Below are positions 1-9,925 of a stretch of 64,000 nucleotides of DNA, piece by piece. The DNA is taken from positions 39,439,348-39,503,347 of the forward strand of contig OZ020268.1 of assembly GCA_963971225.1 (NCBI GenBank), in the 5' to 3' direction. The DNA comes from Melieria omissa. Its lineage: Eukaryota; Arthropoda; Insecta; Diptera; Ulidiidae. The notes below the pieces were generated by a model. It saw only the letters and a program-made list of their open reading frames with translations, was not told where the DNA came from and made no database searches. The position numbers were made by a program, and so were the translations under genes. Position 1 is the stretch's first letter. Every line of letters starts with the position of its first letter.

Positions 1-203
1 TTTATTTTATTTTATTTTATTTTATTTTATTTTATTTCATTTTATTTCATTTTATTTCATTTTATTTAATTTTATTTAATTTAATTTTATTTTATTTTAT
101 TTTATTTTATTTTAATTTATTTTATTTTATTTTATTTTATTTTATTTTATTTTATTTTATTTTATTTTATTTGATTTGATTTGATTTTATTTTATTTTAT
201 TTT
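1..203. repeat. (ATTTT)n pentanucleotide satellite, left part
   Basis: Near-perfect TTTTA/ATTTT pentamers with occasional TTTCA and TTTGA variants run from the window edge to the copia insertion. The same array resumes after 4460, so the copia element split one satellite. The true left edge lies outside the window. Confidence 0.95.
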
Positions 204-372
204 TGTTGAAATGAAAAAACACGACCGGTTTCTATGGTGTTTCGTTGTGAACTCAAACACTGGAAATTTACACACTTTATTTGCAATGAAATGACAGATG
301 AATCGTAGGTAAACAAATAATATAAATTAATTCTATGTAAAGTGCACGTTGCGCAAAGTGGCTACGCCAACA
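204..372 (-). repeat. copia 3' LTR (minus-strand orientation)
   Basis: This copy is identical in sequence and length to 4292-4460. The AATAAA polyadenylation hexamer lies at 276-281 on the minus strand. The polypurine tract abuts it at 373. Confidence 0.95.
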
Positions 373-381
373 CTCCTTCTC
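373..381 (-). other. Polypurine tract
   Basis: On the minus strand GAGAAGGAG immediately precedes the 3' LTR. This is the expected plus-strand DNA priming site. It is short but correctly placed between the Gag-Pol stop codon (404-406) and the LTR. Confidence 0.75.
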
Positions 382-403
382 AACGTGTACACTATTTACA
401 AAT

Positions 404-3400
404 TTACATAAGTTTCATTGAATTAACAAAATTATTATGTTTGTTCTTAGCTAAGTTTTTGGTTAACACATCAGCTATCATTTCGTTCGTAGGACAATAC
501 CTAAGCTCGACATGTTTTTTCTGCACAGCTTCTCGAATGTGATGGTACTTGATATCGATGTGCTTACTGCGTTTGTGGTAAACAGGATTCTGTGCCAGCT
601 GCATAGCACCCTGGTTATCGATGTACAGCTCCACGGGTCCCTCAGAGCAAAAACCAAGTTCAACCAACAATCGCTTCAAATACGTGGCTTCCTTTGTCGC
701 ATCTGACGCTGCCATATATTCAGCTTCTGTGCTGCTGAGTGCTACTGTGTGTTGTTTTCTCGACTCCCATGATATTGGACAATTTCCATAAAAAAATATG
801 AATCCAGTATATGACTTTCGATCCAGCACGTTACCACCCCAATCAGCATCCACATGTCCTTTTAACGTCTCCTCACCTGATCGGAAGTCCATCTTTAATT
901 CCACTGTTCCGGCTAGATAACGAAGAATGTGCTTCAACTTATGAAAATGTTCAATGTGTGGATCGCAATTACGTTGGGCCATTTTTGAGACTGAATGAAG
1001 AATATCTGGCCTTGTTGTAAGCGCCAAGTACAGAAGAGCGCCTATGAGAGACTGGTACTCTTTTTGGTTTGCCTTCTCGCAATCAGTTGCACAGTCAACT
1101 TGATATCCTTGTTCAAGAGGAATCGATACTGCTTTGCAGTTCTCCATACCATACTCTGCCAAGAGTTCACGTATGTACTGTGCTTGACCAATTTTTATCC
1201 CACCTGTCTCTCCGTCGCGTTGAATGTCTATCCCCAGAAAATGTTTTAAAGTGCCTTTATCACTCACCTCAAATTCTTCACAAAGCTGTTGTTTAATTTT
1301 AAGAACTGTGGTCTTGGCTTCACACCCTATGATAAGATCATCAACATACACAAGAACGATCGCAATTTGCTTGTTGAATGTACCCTTGTATAAACAAGGT
1401 TCGTTCGCGCACGCTTTAAAACCCATGCGCTTCAACACACCATCTAGCATGCTGTTCCACTCTTTGCCACTTTGTTTCAACCCATAAATGGCCTTGTGAA
1501 GTCGAAGAACTTTATGTGGTGACTTACCATCGACATAATTTTGGGGTTGCTTCATATAAATTGTATCGTGCAAGTCACTATTCAGGTATGCCGACTTTAC
1601 ATCTATTTGATGAAGATGCATCTTGTACTTCACTGCTAATGCCAACATAAGTCGAATAGTTGAATATCTAGCGACAGGTGAAAATACCTCCTTGTAGTCG
1701 ATTCCGAATCTTTGACTGCAACCTTTCGCCACTAATCGGGCTTTGTGCCGTACTATGTTGCCATGTTGGTCCTTTTTTAGTGCAAATACCCACTTACATG
1801 GAATCGCCTTGCACCCAGCAGGCAACTCTTCCAGCGACCAAGTTTTGTTTTTGAGAAGTGCAACATACTCCTCTTCCATAGCATTCTGCCAATCTTTACG
1901 TTTTCCACAAGCCAGGGCTTCTTCGACTGTTTGTGGAACTCCTTCTTCTACCATACTGTAAACCTCATGGAACTGCTTCTTTGGTCTACCAACTTTACCA
2001 GTACGCACAAGCTTTGGTCTGCCTGGTCCAATCTTGATTGCTTGCTTGTCAGTTGTTTGCTGCTCGTCTGAATCGCTTTCGCTATTGGCTGTGTCATAGG
2101 CTTCCTCACGTACCTTCGTCTTCGCGCTTTCTGGTTCGCTCTCCAAATTCAGCATTAGATAATCCCCCACGTTTTCGGGGTTGTCGCCACCGTCAGAACT
2201 ATCAAATTTGGTTTCCTCGAACAAGACGTCGCGATGCTCAAACACAATGCCTCTGTTTTTGTCGTATAGGCGGTAAGCTTTTGATGTTGTTGAGTAGCCG
2301 ACCATAATGCATTGAGTGCCTTTGGCTTCGAACTTAGACCTCTTATGTGATTTGTCTAATGCAACTGCAATCGAACCAAATGTACGCAAGTGCTGCACGT
2401 TGGGCTTTCTGCCCAACCAGATCTCGTATGGGGTTTTGTCCCCCAACTTCTTCGATGGACATCTATTTCTGATGTAGACTGCAGTGTTGACTGCTTCTGC
2501 CCATAAGCGTTGGCTTGCACTAGCATGCACAAGCATACAACGAGCCATCTCTACTAATGTGCGATTTGCACGCTCTGCCACTCCATTCTGTTGCGGAGTA
2601 TAAGGCGCTGTCAACTGCCGAATGATACCTTGTGCCTGAAGGTACGCATCGAACTCAGCATTGACGTACTCGCGACCGTTGTCTGACCTGATCGCCTTAA
2701 TCTTGCGCCCGGTTTGGCGTTCTACTTGCGCCTTAAATGTTTTGAAATGTTTATAGACTTCGCTCTTGGCCTTCATAAAATATACGTAAATACGTCGCGA
2801 CCAGTCGTCAATGAAAGTGACGAAGTATCTTGAGCCTCCCACGGAATTGACTCGGAACGGCCCGCACACGTCTGAGTGCACAAGTTCTAACAAGTCCTTC
2901 GTTTTCGTATTTGATTCGTCGGGAAATGGTAGAACGTGAATCTTACTCACCATGCAAGTGTTGCATTTAGCTGTGGCTGAATCGACGTGTCCGTTTAACT
3001 GCATGCCATGCACCAGATGGTTGCGAGAAATTGTGTATAGGCTCCTAAAATTTAGGTGCCCAAATCGATTGTGCCAAGCTACGTCCTTGCTGCTTGCTGA
3101 ATACGCCTTCTCTGTCCCGCCTCTGATGACGAATAAGCTGTCCCTCCTTTGAGCTTGTAGAAGTATTGCGCCTGTCTTTTCTCTTACTGTGGCCTTGCTT
3201 GCATCGAATTTCACGGTGTAGCCTTTCTCTACGACCTTGTTTACTGATATGAAGTTTGCTTGTAGCTCCGGAGAGTATAATACCTCCTTCAATACAATAT
3301 CGTCCCGGAGTTCTACGTCGCCTTTGCCTATGGCTTTTATGAATTTGTCACCAGCAAGTGCAATTTGTTCGTCGTGATGTTCGTAGCGTGTAAACAAACT

Positions 3401-4228
3401 ACGATTGTTACACATGTGCGACGTGGCGCCGCTGTCGATGTACCACTCTGTCCCATTCCTTCGGAATCCAGCACTTCCCAGCATCGCCATTCCCTTTTGC
3501 TTGGTGTTATTCTTCTTGTCACACTGACTTGCATAGTGCCCCTTTTCGCCACAAACGAAGCAATTTCCACTGAACTTTTTACGCTCCTTTTTGTTGTCGT
3601 TTCTCTTCCTGTTCACATTTTTCGCAGTAAATGCCTGCTCACTCGCTGCTTCTCCGCTTTCGTTACTTTCACTTCTTCTTTTGCCTTCTTCTAGAATTTT
3701 TTGTTTCAGAGTTGAAAATTTCGGTAACTCGTCCCTCGTTTCTATGGCAACTACAAAGTTCTCGAAGTCCTTTGGCAAACTGGACAAAATCATTATCGAA
3801 AGTAACTCCTCCTGGATCTCTATGCCTGTTTCCGCCAACTTTTCGGTGATTTCTGTGAAATCGTTGACATGCTGCGCAATATTGCCACCTTCCGCCATGG
3901 ACAGGTTGAGAAGCCTCTTGTACAGCGATACTTTTTGCAATGGCCCTTTGGGTTGATGCACCTCCTGCAGTTTCTCCCACGCAGCTTTTGAAGTCGAGCA
4001 CTTTTTGATATGAGGTAACTGAGCGGGTTTGACGCTCAATAAAATCGTTGCGAGCGCCTTCTCGTCATCGGCTTCGAACTTTTGTTCGTCATCTGCATCC
4101 TCTTTCTTCAGCTTTCCTGACACGATGCTCCAGTAACCTCCATGGACGAGCACACTCCTCATCTGCACTACCCAGGAATCATAATTGTTGTCATCCAGTT
4201 TTTCAATTTGAAAATTCGACACACTCAT
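404..4228 (-). CDS. Copia Gag-Pol polyprotein, intact, 1274 aa
   Basis: One uninterrupted frame encodes the capsid and all enzymes of a Ty1/copia element. Residues 1-200 are a copia-type Gag. A CCHC zinc knuckle (CFVCGEKGHYASQC) lies near 223. The protease active site DSG is near 265. The GAG-pre-integrase segment with HNRFGH is near 386. The integrase core has D453 (HSDVCGP), D516 (RSDNG) and E552 (GVAERANR). Reverse transcriptase covers about 790-1030 with YVDD at 961-964. RNase H starts near 1125 (HVDAD), with acidic residues near 1168 and 1204 and SKHIDI near 1222. The linker between integrase and RT is acidic, then carries two GRPK cores (about 735-750) that resemble AT-hooks. The chosen ATG is 63 bp inside the 5' LTR and begins MSVSNFQIEKL, typical of copia Gag. 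The length is slightly below Drosophila copia (about 1400 aa). No stop, frameshift or missing catalytic residue was seen. Gag made by splicing is known for copia; I could not define splice sites here. Confidence 0.97.
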   Translation of the reverse strand: MSVSNFQIEKLDDNNYDSWVVQMRSVLVHGGYWSIVSGKLKKEDADDEQKFEADDEKALATILLSVKPAQLPHIKKCSTSKAAWEKLQEVHQPKGPLQKVSLYKRLLNLSMAEGGNIAQHVNDFTEITEKLAETGIEIQEELLSIMILSSLPKDFENFVVAIETRDELPKFSTLKQKILEEGKRRSESNESGEAASEQAFTAKNVNRKRNDNKKERKKFSGNCFVCGEKGHYASQCDKKNNTKQKGMAMLGSAGFRRNGTEWYIDSGATSHMCNNRSLFTRYEHHDEQIALAGDKFIKAIGKGDVELRDDIVLKEVLYSPELQANFISVNKVVEKGYTVKFDASKATVREKTGAILLQAQRRDSLFVIRGGTEKAYSASSKDVAWHNRFGHLNFRSLYTISRNHLVHGMQLNGHVDSATAKCNTCMVSKIHVLPFPDESNTKTKDLLELVHSDVCGPFRVNSVGGSRYFVTFIDDWSRRIYVYFMKAKSEVYKHFKTFKAQVERQTGRKIKAIRSDNGREYVNAEFDAYLQAQGIIRQLTAPYTPQQNGVAERANRTLVEMARCMLVHASASQRLWAEAVNTAVYIRNRCPSKKLGDKTPYEIWLGRKPNVQHLRTFGSIAVALDKSHKRSKFEAKGTQCIMVGYSTTSKAYRLYDKNRGIVFEHRDVLFEETKFDSSDGGDNPENVGDYLMLNLESEPESAKTKVREEAYDTANSESDSDEQQTTDKQAIKIGPGRPKLVRTGKVGRPKKQFHEVYSMVEEGVPQTVEEALACGKRKDWQNAMEEEYVALLKNKTWSLEELPAGCKAIPCKWVFALKKDQHGNIVRHKARLVAKGCSQRFGIDYKEVFSPVARYSTIRLMLALAVKYKMHLHQIDVKSAYLNSDLHDTIYMKQPQNYVDGKSPHKVLRLHKAIYGLKQSGKEWNSMLDGVLKRMGFKACANEPCLYKGTFNKQIAIVLVYVDDLIIGCEAKTTVLKIKQQLCEEFEVSDKGTLKHFLGIDIQRDGETGGIKIGQAQYIRELLAEYGMENCKAVSIPLEQGYQVDCATDCEKANQKEYQSLIGALLYLALTTRPDILHSVSKMAQRNCDPHIEHFHKLKHILRYLAGTVELKMDFRSGEETLKGHVDADWGGNVLDRKSYTGFIFFYGNCPISWESRKQHTVALSSTEAEYMAASDATKEATYLKRLLVELGFCSEGPVELYIDNQGAMQLAQNPVYHKRSKHIDIKYHHIREAVQKKHVELRYCPTNEMIADVLTKNLAKNKHNNFVNSMKLM

Positions 4229-4277
4229 TTTGATTTTTTAGTTTTTTATAAATTTTAGAAATTTGAAACAGAGCTTC

Positions 4278-4291
4278 CTGGGCCCATAACC
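4278..4291 (-). other. Primer-binding site for the initiator tRNA-Met half-molecule
   Basis: The plus strand reads CTGGGCCCATAACC directly next to the LTR end at 4292. This matches the anticodon stem-loop of initiator tRNA-Met (CAT anticodon in the middle). Copia-type elements of Drosophila are known to prime from such an internal tRNA-iMet fragment rather than the tRNA 3' end. The match and its position are visible; priming is inferred from the family. Confidence 0.9.
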
Positions 4292-4460
4292 TGTTGAAAT
4301 GAAAAAACACGACCGGTTTCTATGGTGTTTCGTTGTGAACTCAAACACTGGAAATTTACACACTTTATTTGCAATGAAATGACAGATGAATCGTAGGTAA
4401 ACAAATAATATAAATTAATTCTATGTAAAGTGCACGTTGCGCAAAGTGGCTACGCCAACA
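4292..4460 (-). repeat. copia 5' LTR (minus-strand orientation)
   Basis: This 169-bp LTR is identical to the copy at 204-372. Read on the minus strand it starts TGTTGG and ends CAACA. It contains an AT-rich TATA-like stretch (ATTTATA-type, around 4409-4415) followed by an AATAAA hexamer (4364-4369). This fits a promoter followed by a polyadenylation signal in R. Transcription start is inferred, not seen. Confidence 0.95.
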
Positions 4461-4613
4461 ATTTTATTTTATTTTATTTTGTTTTATTTTATTTTATTTT
4501 ATTTTATTTTATTTTATTTTATTTTATTTATTTTATTTTTTTTTATTTTATTTTATTTTATTTTATTTTATTTTATTTTATTTTATTTTATTTTTTTTAT
4601 TTTGTTTTATATC
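4461..4613. repeat. (ATTTT)n satellite, right part
   Basis: This continues the pentanucleotide array interrupted by the copia element. It decays into mixed T-rich sequence near 4613. Reading frames through it (Phe/Leu/Tyr-rich) are artefacts of the repeat. Confidence 0.95.
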
Positions 4614-7400
4614 ATTTATACATTTTTTTTACTAAAGCTCCAAAATTTCCAAACTTAATGAACCAACGTAGTAAAAATTCTTTCAGCAAGTTTTTCCAAT
4701 AATTGTTTCATTAAAATTCCATGTTTTGACAAATTTTATGAATTTAAAAGGATTTTGCTGCAAAAGTTGAGTCATATTTTCTGGTTTATAATAAAATTAA
4801 AAAAATTAAAAAAATTATGTAAGCAAATTACATTTTTTTTAATGACTTTCTCAGGCAATTTTCTTCCCTAAGACACATTTGGGCTTCAAAAAGCCCAGAA
4901 TTTATAAGCAAAATCATAAATTTTGTATATATCAAATAAAATATATATATTTATATATATATGTGTATATCAGTCTAATAAAAATATATTTATTCATAAA
5001 TATTTTATATATTTTTTAAAGCACATTGCAGCAAATTTCTTCTTCCAAAGCAAAGCAATGGCGTCAAAAACTCCAATGCTGGCAATGTCGCTAAAACGTT
5101 TCTAGTCAACATTACGTACGCCATTTTTGCTCGAATGCAACTATAACAACCATAGTAAAAAACGCACAACAACTACAACAACACTTTATATCCGCAACAA
5201 CAAACAACGCAACGAAAGCAAACTACAGTTCTAGGAATGTGGCATGTTGCACCCTTTTTATGCTGAAAAATATTTGCAAAGCAATCACATAATAAACAGG
5301 CTGCAACAACAACCATAACAACAGACATTGAACATAACTATGAGTGCATAGTTTTTGGTGTAACCAACAGCAACAACGACAACAACAACTAAAACAACAA
5401 CAACGTCTGATGGCTGCACCTAGCCAGGGGTTGCAAGTTGCATGCATTACCGAAAAATTGCATGCCACACAGAACAATGGCCGCCGTTGGTGTTGCAGTG
5501 CATGCGGCACACACACACACACAAACAAACATTGGTGGAGTTTGCGTTGCAAGTATGTGCGTGTGGGTGTGCGTGTGTGTGTGTGAGTGTGGCACCTATG
5601 GCGTGGGCCAGGCGCATGCATTTTATTGCCATCGTCGTTGTTTGTTGTTGTTGTTGTTGTTGCTGTTGAAAAATAACTTCATTTACGAAAATGCAAACTA
5701 GCGAAAATGTGCAACAACAGCAAAATAGGCGCAAAAGAGACACCAACAAATATAACAACAACAATGAAGACTGCATGCACCGCTCTGGAATGTTGCCACA
5801 CGCACACAATTCACACACACACACACACACATACAGAAAATATACTCGTACGTACGTTGGCCAAGTTGGCCAGGAATGTGGCAAGTCGCAAGTCAGCCAG
5901 CCAAGCCATGATGGCCGCCGCGTTGCTCCAGTGTGTGTGTGTGTGTGTGCGTGACTCAGCCGACGTTCAAGTGTATTTGTGCGTTGTTTGTTGTGTGTGC
6001 GTGCCACTGCGACTGCTGCTCTTTCGTTCTAACCTCAAACCCAAAGCGCGTGCCACCCTTACAGCGCGCACCTACCCTTGGCCCGTCCCGTTCTCCACTC
6101 CCCGCTCGCTTGTGCTCTAATCATTGAACAGCTGTTGTTGTTGCTTTTGCTGCTACTTTTCGTTCTTGCGCCTCGTTGGGCTTTTCTTGGCAATTTTTTT
6201 CGTTTACTACCCTTCTGCGTTGTTGGTCTTGCTGTTGTTCTTCTTGTTGTTGTTGCTTTTGTAGTATTCTGTAGCCCATCCCACTGTGTTTGTGTCATTT
6301 TTTCTTTTGCATCATGAACCCGCTGTACGCTTGGCAGGCACGTCACCATTGCCGCCACCACCGCGAGCACATTACGTGCGTTCTTACCCCCCGCCCGTTG
6401 CCTTCCCTGGCCGCAATTGTACAACGTGGCGTGCTTGGTGCGAGCTGCGCGCTGCGACGGCACCTTCGCCTGTGCCTATCGCGCCAATCCATCCATTCAG
6501 TCAGTCGACAGTGGCGCAGTTTACCTAACACACGCACACACACTCACACATACGAAACAGTCACGCACACATACTCGTACAGCAAAGAAATGCGTGCTTG
6601 ATGCGGTGGCGCGCGCGTTGCTTCGAGGGGTTGGTTTGCCATATTCCATTTTTGTTGTTGTTGTTTAGTTTATTGCTGGGTTGGTTTGATTTCAAGCCAG
6701 TGCCACTATTGCTGTTGTTGTTGTTATTTTAGCTATATGCTATTTAGCCTTTTCTAGTTTTGCCGCTTGATTGCGCTAATGGCTCACAACGCCAATGGGA
6801 GCAGCGCACACGTGGGTTGGCAAAGCGGCCGTTTTTCTGATTTTTATTTGCATTCACTATTTTACTGTTTTGTATTGTTTGTTTGTTATTGTTCTTTTAA
6901 GCTTTTGAAAACTATAAATCAGTGTTTGGTTGTTGTTATTGCTATTGGTGTTGCAAATCAACTCAACTGCAATGGCGGCCATTGCTGCTGCCAACATTGT
7001 GGTTGGCAACGCGATATGCCAACTAAATTACGTACACTCGACCCCACCCCACCCTCAACCTCACTTACCAACACTGCCGTCGGGTCCCATGAGTCACGAC
7101 CAGACGACTGAAGCGACAAGCCCACACACAATGCCTTCCAACGCCCAACGCCGAAGCGTGCGAAAATTATTCGCCAAGTGGCAAAGTTGACACACGCAAC
7201 GCGCATCCAATTAGAGCGCGCACCCAACTGCTTAGTTCTTTGTGTTTGTGTGTGTGTGTGTGAGTGTGTGAGTGTGTGCGCATACAATTATGACACTCGG
7301 ACATGCCATGTTAGGGTGGCGACGGCAACGGGGCAAATGTTTGCGTCAAACTGTCACCAAAGCAGCAGCGACATTTTCTGTGCACTTTTTGTTTTTAATG
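4614..7400. other. Noncoding stretch rich in (CAA/GTT)n and (CA/GT)n tracts
   Basis: From 4614 to 5100 the sequence is AT-rich with a (TA)n run near 4935-4970. From 5150 to 7330 it becomes more balanced and carries many short CAACAA/GTTGTT runs plus CA/GT repeats near 5508-5522, 5570-5585, 5812-5830, 5934-5950, 6532-6560 and 7244-7275. Open frames here translate to His/Thr or Val/Cys repeats and show no domain. This could be intron or intergenic spacer; nothing coding is supported. Confidence 0.7.
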
Positions 7401-8008
7401 GCATTGCATCGCCATTTGCAATTTGTAAATTAATTGCAATTTTTTAATAGAATTTTTAAGCATTGTCCTAATTGTTTTTGTAGCTTAAGTGATGTGTGTT
7501 TTGATATAAAAATTATTAACAATTTATTATAATTCTTTCTTGCAGGTAAGTGTCCGACCAGTGTAACTGTTATCTTTGACAATAAATTTAAAAAAATTAA
7601 CTTGCAACATGTCCCGTAAGTACTGAATGGTTTAGTTTCACTTGTTTTTGGTGTATTATTAAAAAGGTCTTTCCAGTGAAATGCAGATAATTTTAATATT
7701 AAAAATTTTAATCCATGATGAAATGATTTGCAATTAGAATGAAATATGGCCACTTTAGAAATCTATAAAGAAAAAATTTTTTTTAACAAACGTTTACTTA
7801 CATTCATTTTGACTGATTTCAACAGTAACTGTGAGTGGTTAGTCTGGTCAGAATTTGACGCCTAATCTAACTCAACAAATTAACTATAAACTAAGCAAGG
7901 CACAGAAACATTAGACCAGAGAAACTTTTCCTGAGTAGAGAAAACCATGTTATATAAACCCAGAAATTCTGGCTAACTTCAGAGAAGCTTTGGTCTTTTA
8001 AAGAAAAA

Positions 8009-8335
8009 GTTAGGTTAGGTTAAAGAAGTTTTGGCGTTTGTTATTATTAATGGTTCAAACCACCCCAAACACAAAAATTATTGGTACAAATTATGAATTC
8101 GAATGGTATTTGGTGTCAAAGTTGTACGCAACCCACCCATCCCCCAAAATGGAATCCTGTGTGCGCCACTGGTCATGCACTTTCCTTCGGAGACCCTATT
8201 GGGTCCATTGTGAATCCCTTCATTCTTGAATTCGGCGTCTTTCCCTATGTGTTGAGTTCAATGTGGATCCAGACGAGATCTTTTGGAACCATTTGGGTTT
8301 GGCATGGAAATTGTGTGCATCAGCTATAGAAGAAT
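8009..8335 (-). mobile_element. LINE 3'-end fragment with a (TAACC)n tail
   Basis: The 8130-8335 part aligns by eye with the 3' end of the LINE at 26236-27246: shared GGGTCCATTGTGAAT and GATCTTTTGG.AACCATTTGG segments. On the minus strand it encodes the conserved end (HNFHAKPKWFQK, compare HNFLAKTKWFPK). The tail on the plus strand is TTAGGTTAGGTTA at 8010-8022. The 8024-8130 part has no match in the other copies and may be extra 3'UTR or unrelated sequence. It is 5'-truncated and non-coding. Confidence 0.7.
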
Positions 8336-8848
8336 AGTAGGCACAAGTTTCATTCATTCATTCATACATTCATTTAATTAATTTTTGATTGACTTGAGCA
8401 ATGACTGTGACTGCTAAAACTCAAATCTAGAGTTATTAGACTTAGACTCAGGACTCAGATTGCGACGTCTAATCTAACTCAACAACCAATAAACTAAGGA
8501 AGACAATGCCACATAAGGGCAGAGAAATCTTTTAAAAGAGTAGAGACATCCAATTTGTATAAAACTTATTCCAAGTCGAGTAGTTATTTGAAACCCAAAT
8601 ACTCTCATTCAAAGGAAGTTCAGAGAAATTCAGACCATTCGAAGGAAAGGGTATAATGTTTTTATAAAAGAAAATAATATTTTTTTTTAGTTAATTTGAG
8701 AAGTGACTGCGAGTTGTTTGCCTTTGTTAGGTTTAGTATTTGACATCTAAACTAACACAACCCTTAAACTATAAATTTAGCAAGTCAAAGCTAGACAAGT
8801 GCAAAGAAATCTAATCCAAGTTATTTAAAACTTGTTGGTAGTAAAGTA

Positions 8849-9595
8849 TCAGGTGTACAACTTTGCTTCCGTTTTTTCCAAAATTAAAAGCTTTATTGGG
8901 AAAAAGTGCTTACAGATGTATTATTCAAAGTATTGTCCGTCGCTAGCGACAACTTTCTCCCATCTTTCCGGCAATTTTCGGATCCCGGCTCGAAAAAAGG
9001 AGTCCTCTTTTGACGCTACCCATGAAGCAATCCATTTTTCCAATTCTTCGAAGGATTGAAAATGTTGATCTGCCAGGCCGTGTGCCATCGAACGGAATAG
9101 GTGGAAGTCAGAAGGGGCGACATCTGGGGAATACGGCGGGTGGGGCAAGACTTCCCATTTCAGCGTTTCCAGGTACTTTTTGACCACTTTTGCGACGTGA
9201 GGCCGAGCATTGTCGTATTGGAGGATGACTCACCATTTTCACTCACCACGAAATCACCATTTTTAAAACGTTGAAACCACTCCCGACACGTTCTTTCACT
9301 CAGAGCAGCATCACCGTAAGTTTCTGAGAGCATTCGATGCGCTTCAGCTGCATTTTTTTTCGAATTGTAACAGAAAAGTAAAACTTCCCGCAAATGGCGA
9401 GAATTGGGCACATAAACGGACATTTTCGAGCGTGAATAATACGAAAACAAGAACAACTGTCACTGAAACGGCGATGACAATTCGTTAGGCACTGTCCACA
9501 CTCACTTTAAAGGCATTACCATCTATGTATTTCAACCAGCCTCAGCCGGTACAGCCACCTATCGGAAAACGGCGGAAGCAAAGTTGTACACCTGA
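8849..9595 (-). mobile_element. Internally deleted mariner transposon
   Basis: This 747-bp element is flanked by TA dinucleotides (8847-8848 and 9596-9597). Its terminal inverted repeats are perfect for 23 bp (start TCAGGTGTACAACTTTGCTT). A full mariner is about 1.3 kb, so roughly 0.5 kb is missing. The empty target can be inferred from the surrounding array: TAGTTATTTGAAACC at 8580-8594 corresponds to the junction sequence here. It is a deletion derivative that could only move with transposase supplied in trans. Confidence 0.95.
8921..9423 (-). pseudogene. Mariner transposase, internally deleted and frameshifted
   Basis: The minus-strand frame starts at the ATG at 9421-9423 (MSVYVPNSRHLREV). 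It encodes the N-terminal helix-turn-helix DNA-binding region, including CREWFQRFKNGDF (about 60 aa). It then jumps, near 9225, to the catalytic C-terminal part in another frame. That part contains YDNARPHVA, then 34 residues, then the last aspartate in YSPDVAPSD, which is the D34D spacing of mariners. It runs to a stop at 8921. The first catalytic aspartate and the linker are lost in the deletion. The N-terminus looks closer to the mauritiana-like group than to the irritans group; that is an impression, not an alignment. No active enzyme can be made from this copy. Confidence 0.93.
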
Positions 9596-9925
9596 TATTT
9601 GAAACCTAAATACTCTTCCTAAGCCCAAGGAAGCTCGGACCATTCAAAAGAAAACGGTTGCAGCAGTTTTATAAGAAAAGCTTACATTCATTTCTGATTG
9701 ATTTGAGAAGAGAGTGCGAGTGGTTAGACTTTGTGATGCTAAGAATTTGACATACAAACTAACTCAACTTTTTATTTGTAAACTAAGCAAGACAATGCGA
9801 TATAAGTGCAGAGAATTCTAATCAAAGTTATATAAAATGTTTCCATAGTAGTCTTTGAAACACCAGAACTCTCGCCAAGTCCGAAGAAGTTCAGGCCATT
9901 CAAAGGAAAACCAGAACATATTAAA

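Larger units (their letters stand above)
204..4460 (-). mobile_element. Complete Ty1/copia LTR retrotransposon
   Basis: A 4257-bp element lies on the minus strand. It has two identical 169-bp LTRs (204-372 and 4292-4460) with TGTTG...CAACA ends, a single intact Gag-Pol reading frame, a primer-binding site directly inside the 5' LTR and a purine tract directly inside the 3' LTR. It is flanked by a 5-bp duplication ATTTT (199-203 and 4461-4465), though the target is itself an ATTTT repeat, so the duplication alone is weak evidence. I aligned the two LTRs base by base and saw no difference, which implies a very recent insertion. With all cis elements and all catalytic motifs present, it is a candidate autonomous copy. 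Family name is not determined. Confidence 0.98.
7790..9925. repeat. Degenerate tandem array, about 0.25-0.55 kb spacing, with insertions
   Basis: Four diverged units can be aligned by eye, with anchors near 7810, 8385, 8690 and 9690. Each has a shared order of motifs: a TTGA(T/C)TTGAG-like start, GAGTGGTTAG, AAACTAACTCAAC, AAACTAAGCAAG, and a TTTGAAAC..AAATACTCT box near its end. The unequal spacing comes from a LINE fragment at 8009-8335 and the mariner at 8849-9595. Unit identity looks low, so the array is old. Confidence 0.7.

Noticed and set aside
4430..4702. Phe/Tyr/Leu-rich frames in the right flank of the copia element
   Set aside because: They are translations of the (ATTTT)n satellite.
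5447..6007. 186-codon minus-strand frame with His-Thr runs
   Set aside because: It is made of (CA)n and (CAA)n microsatellites read through in frame.
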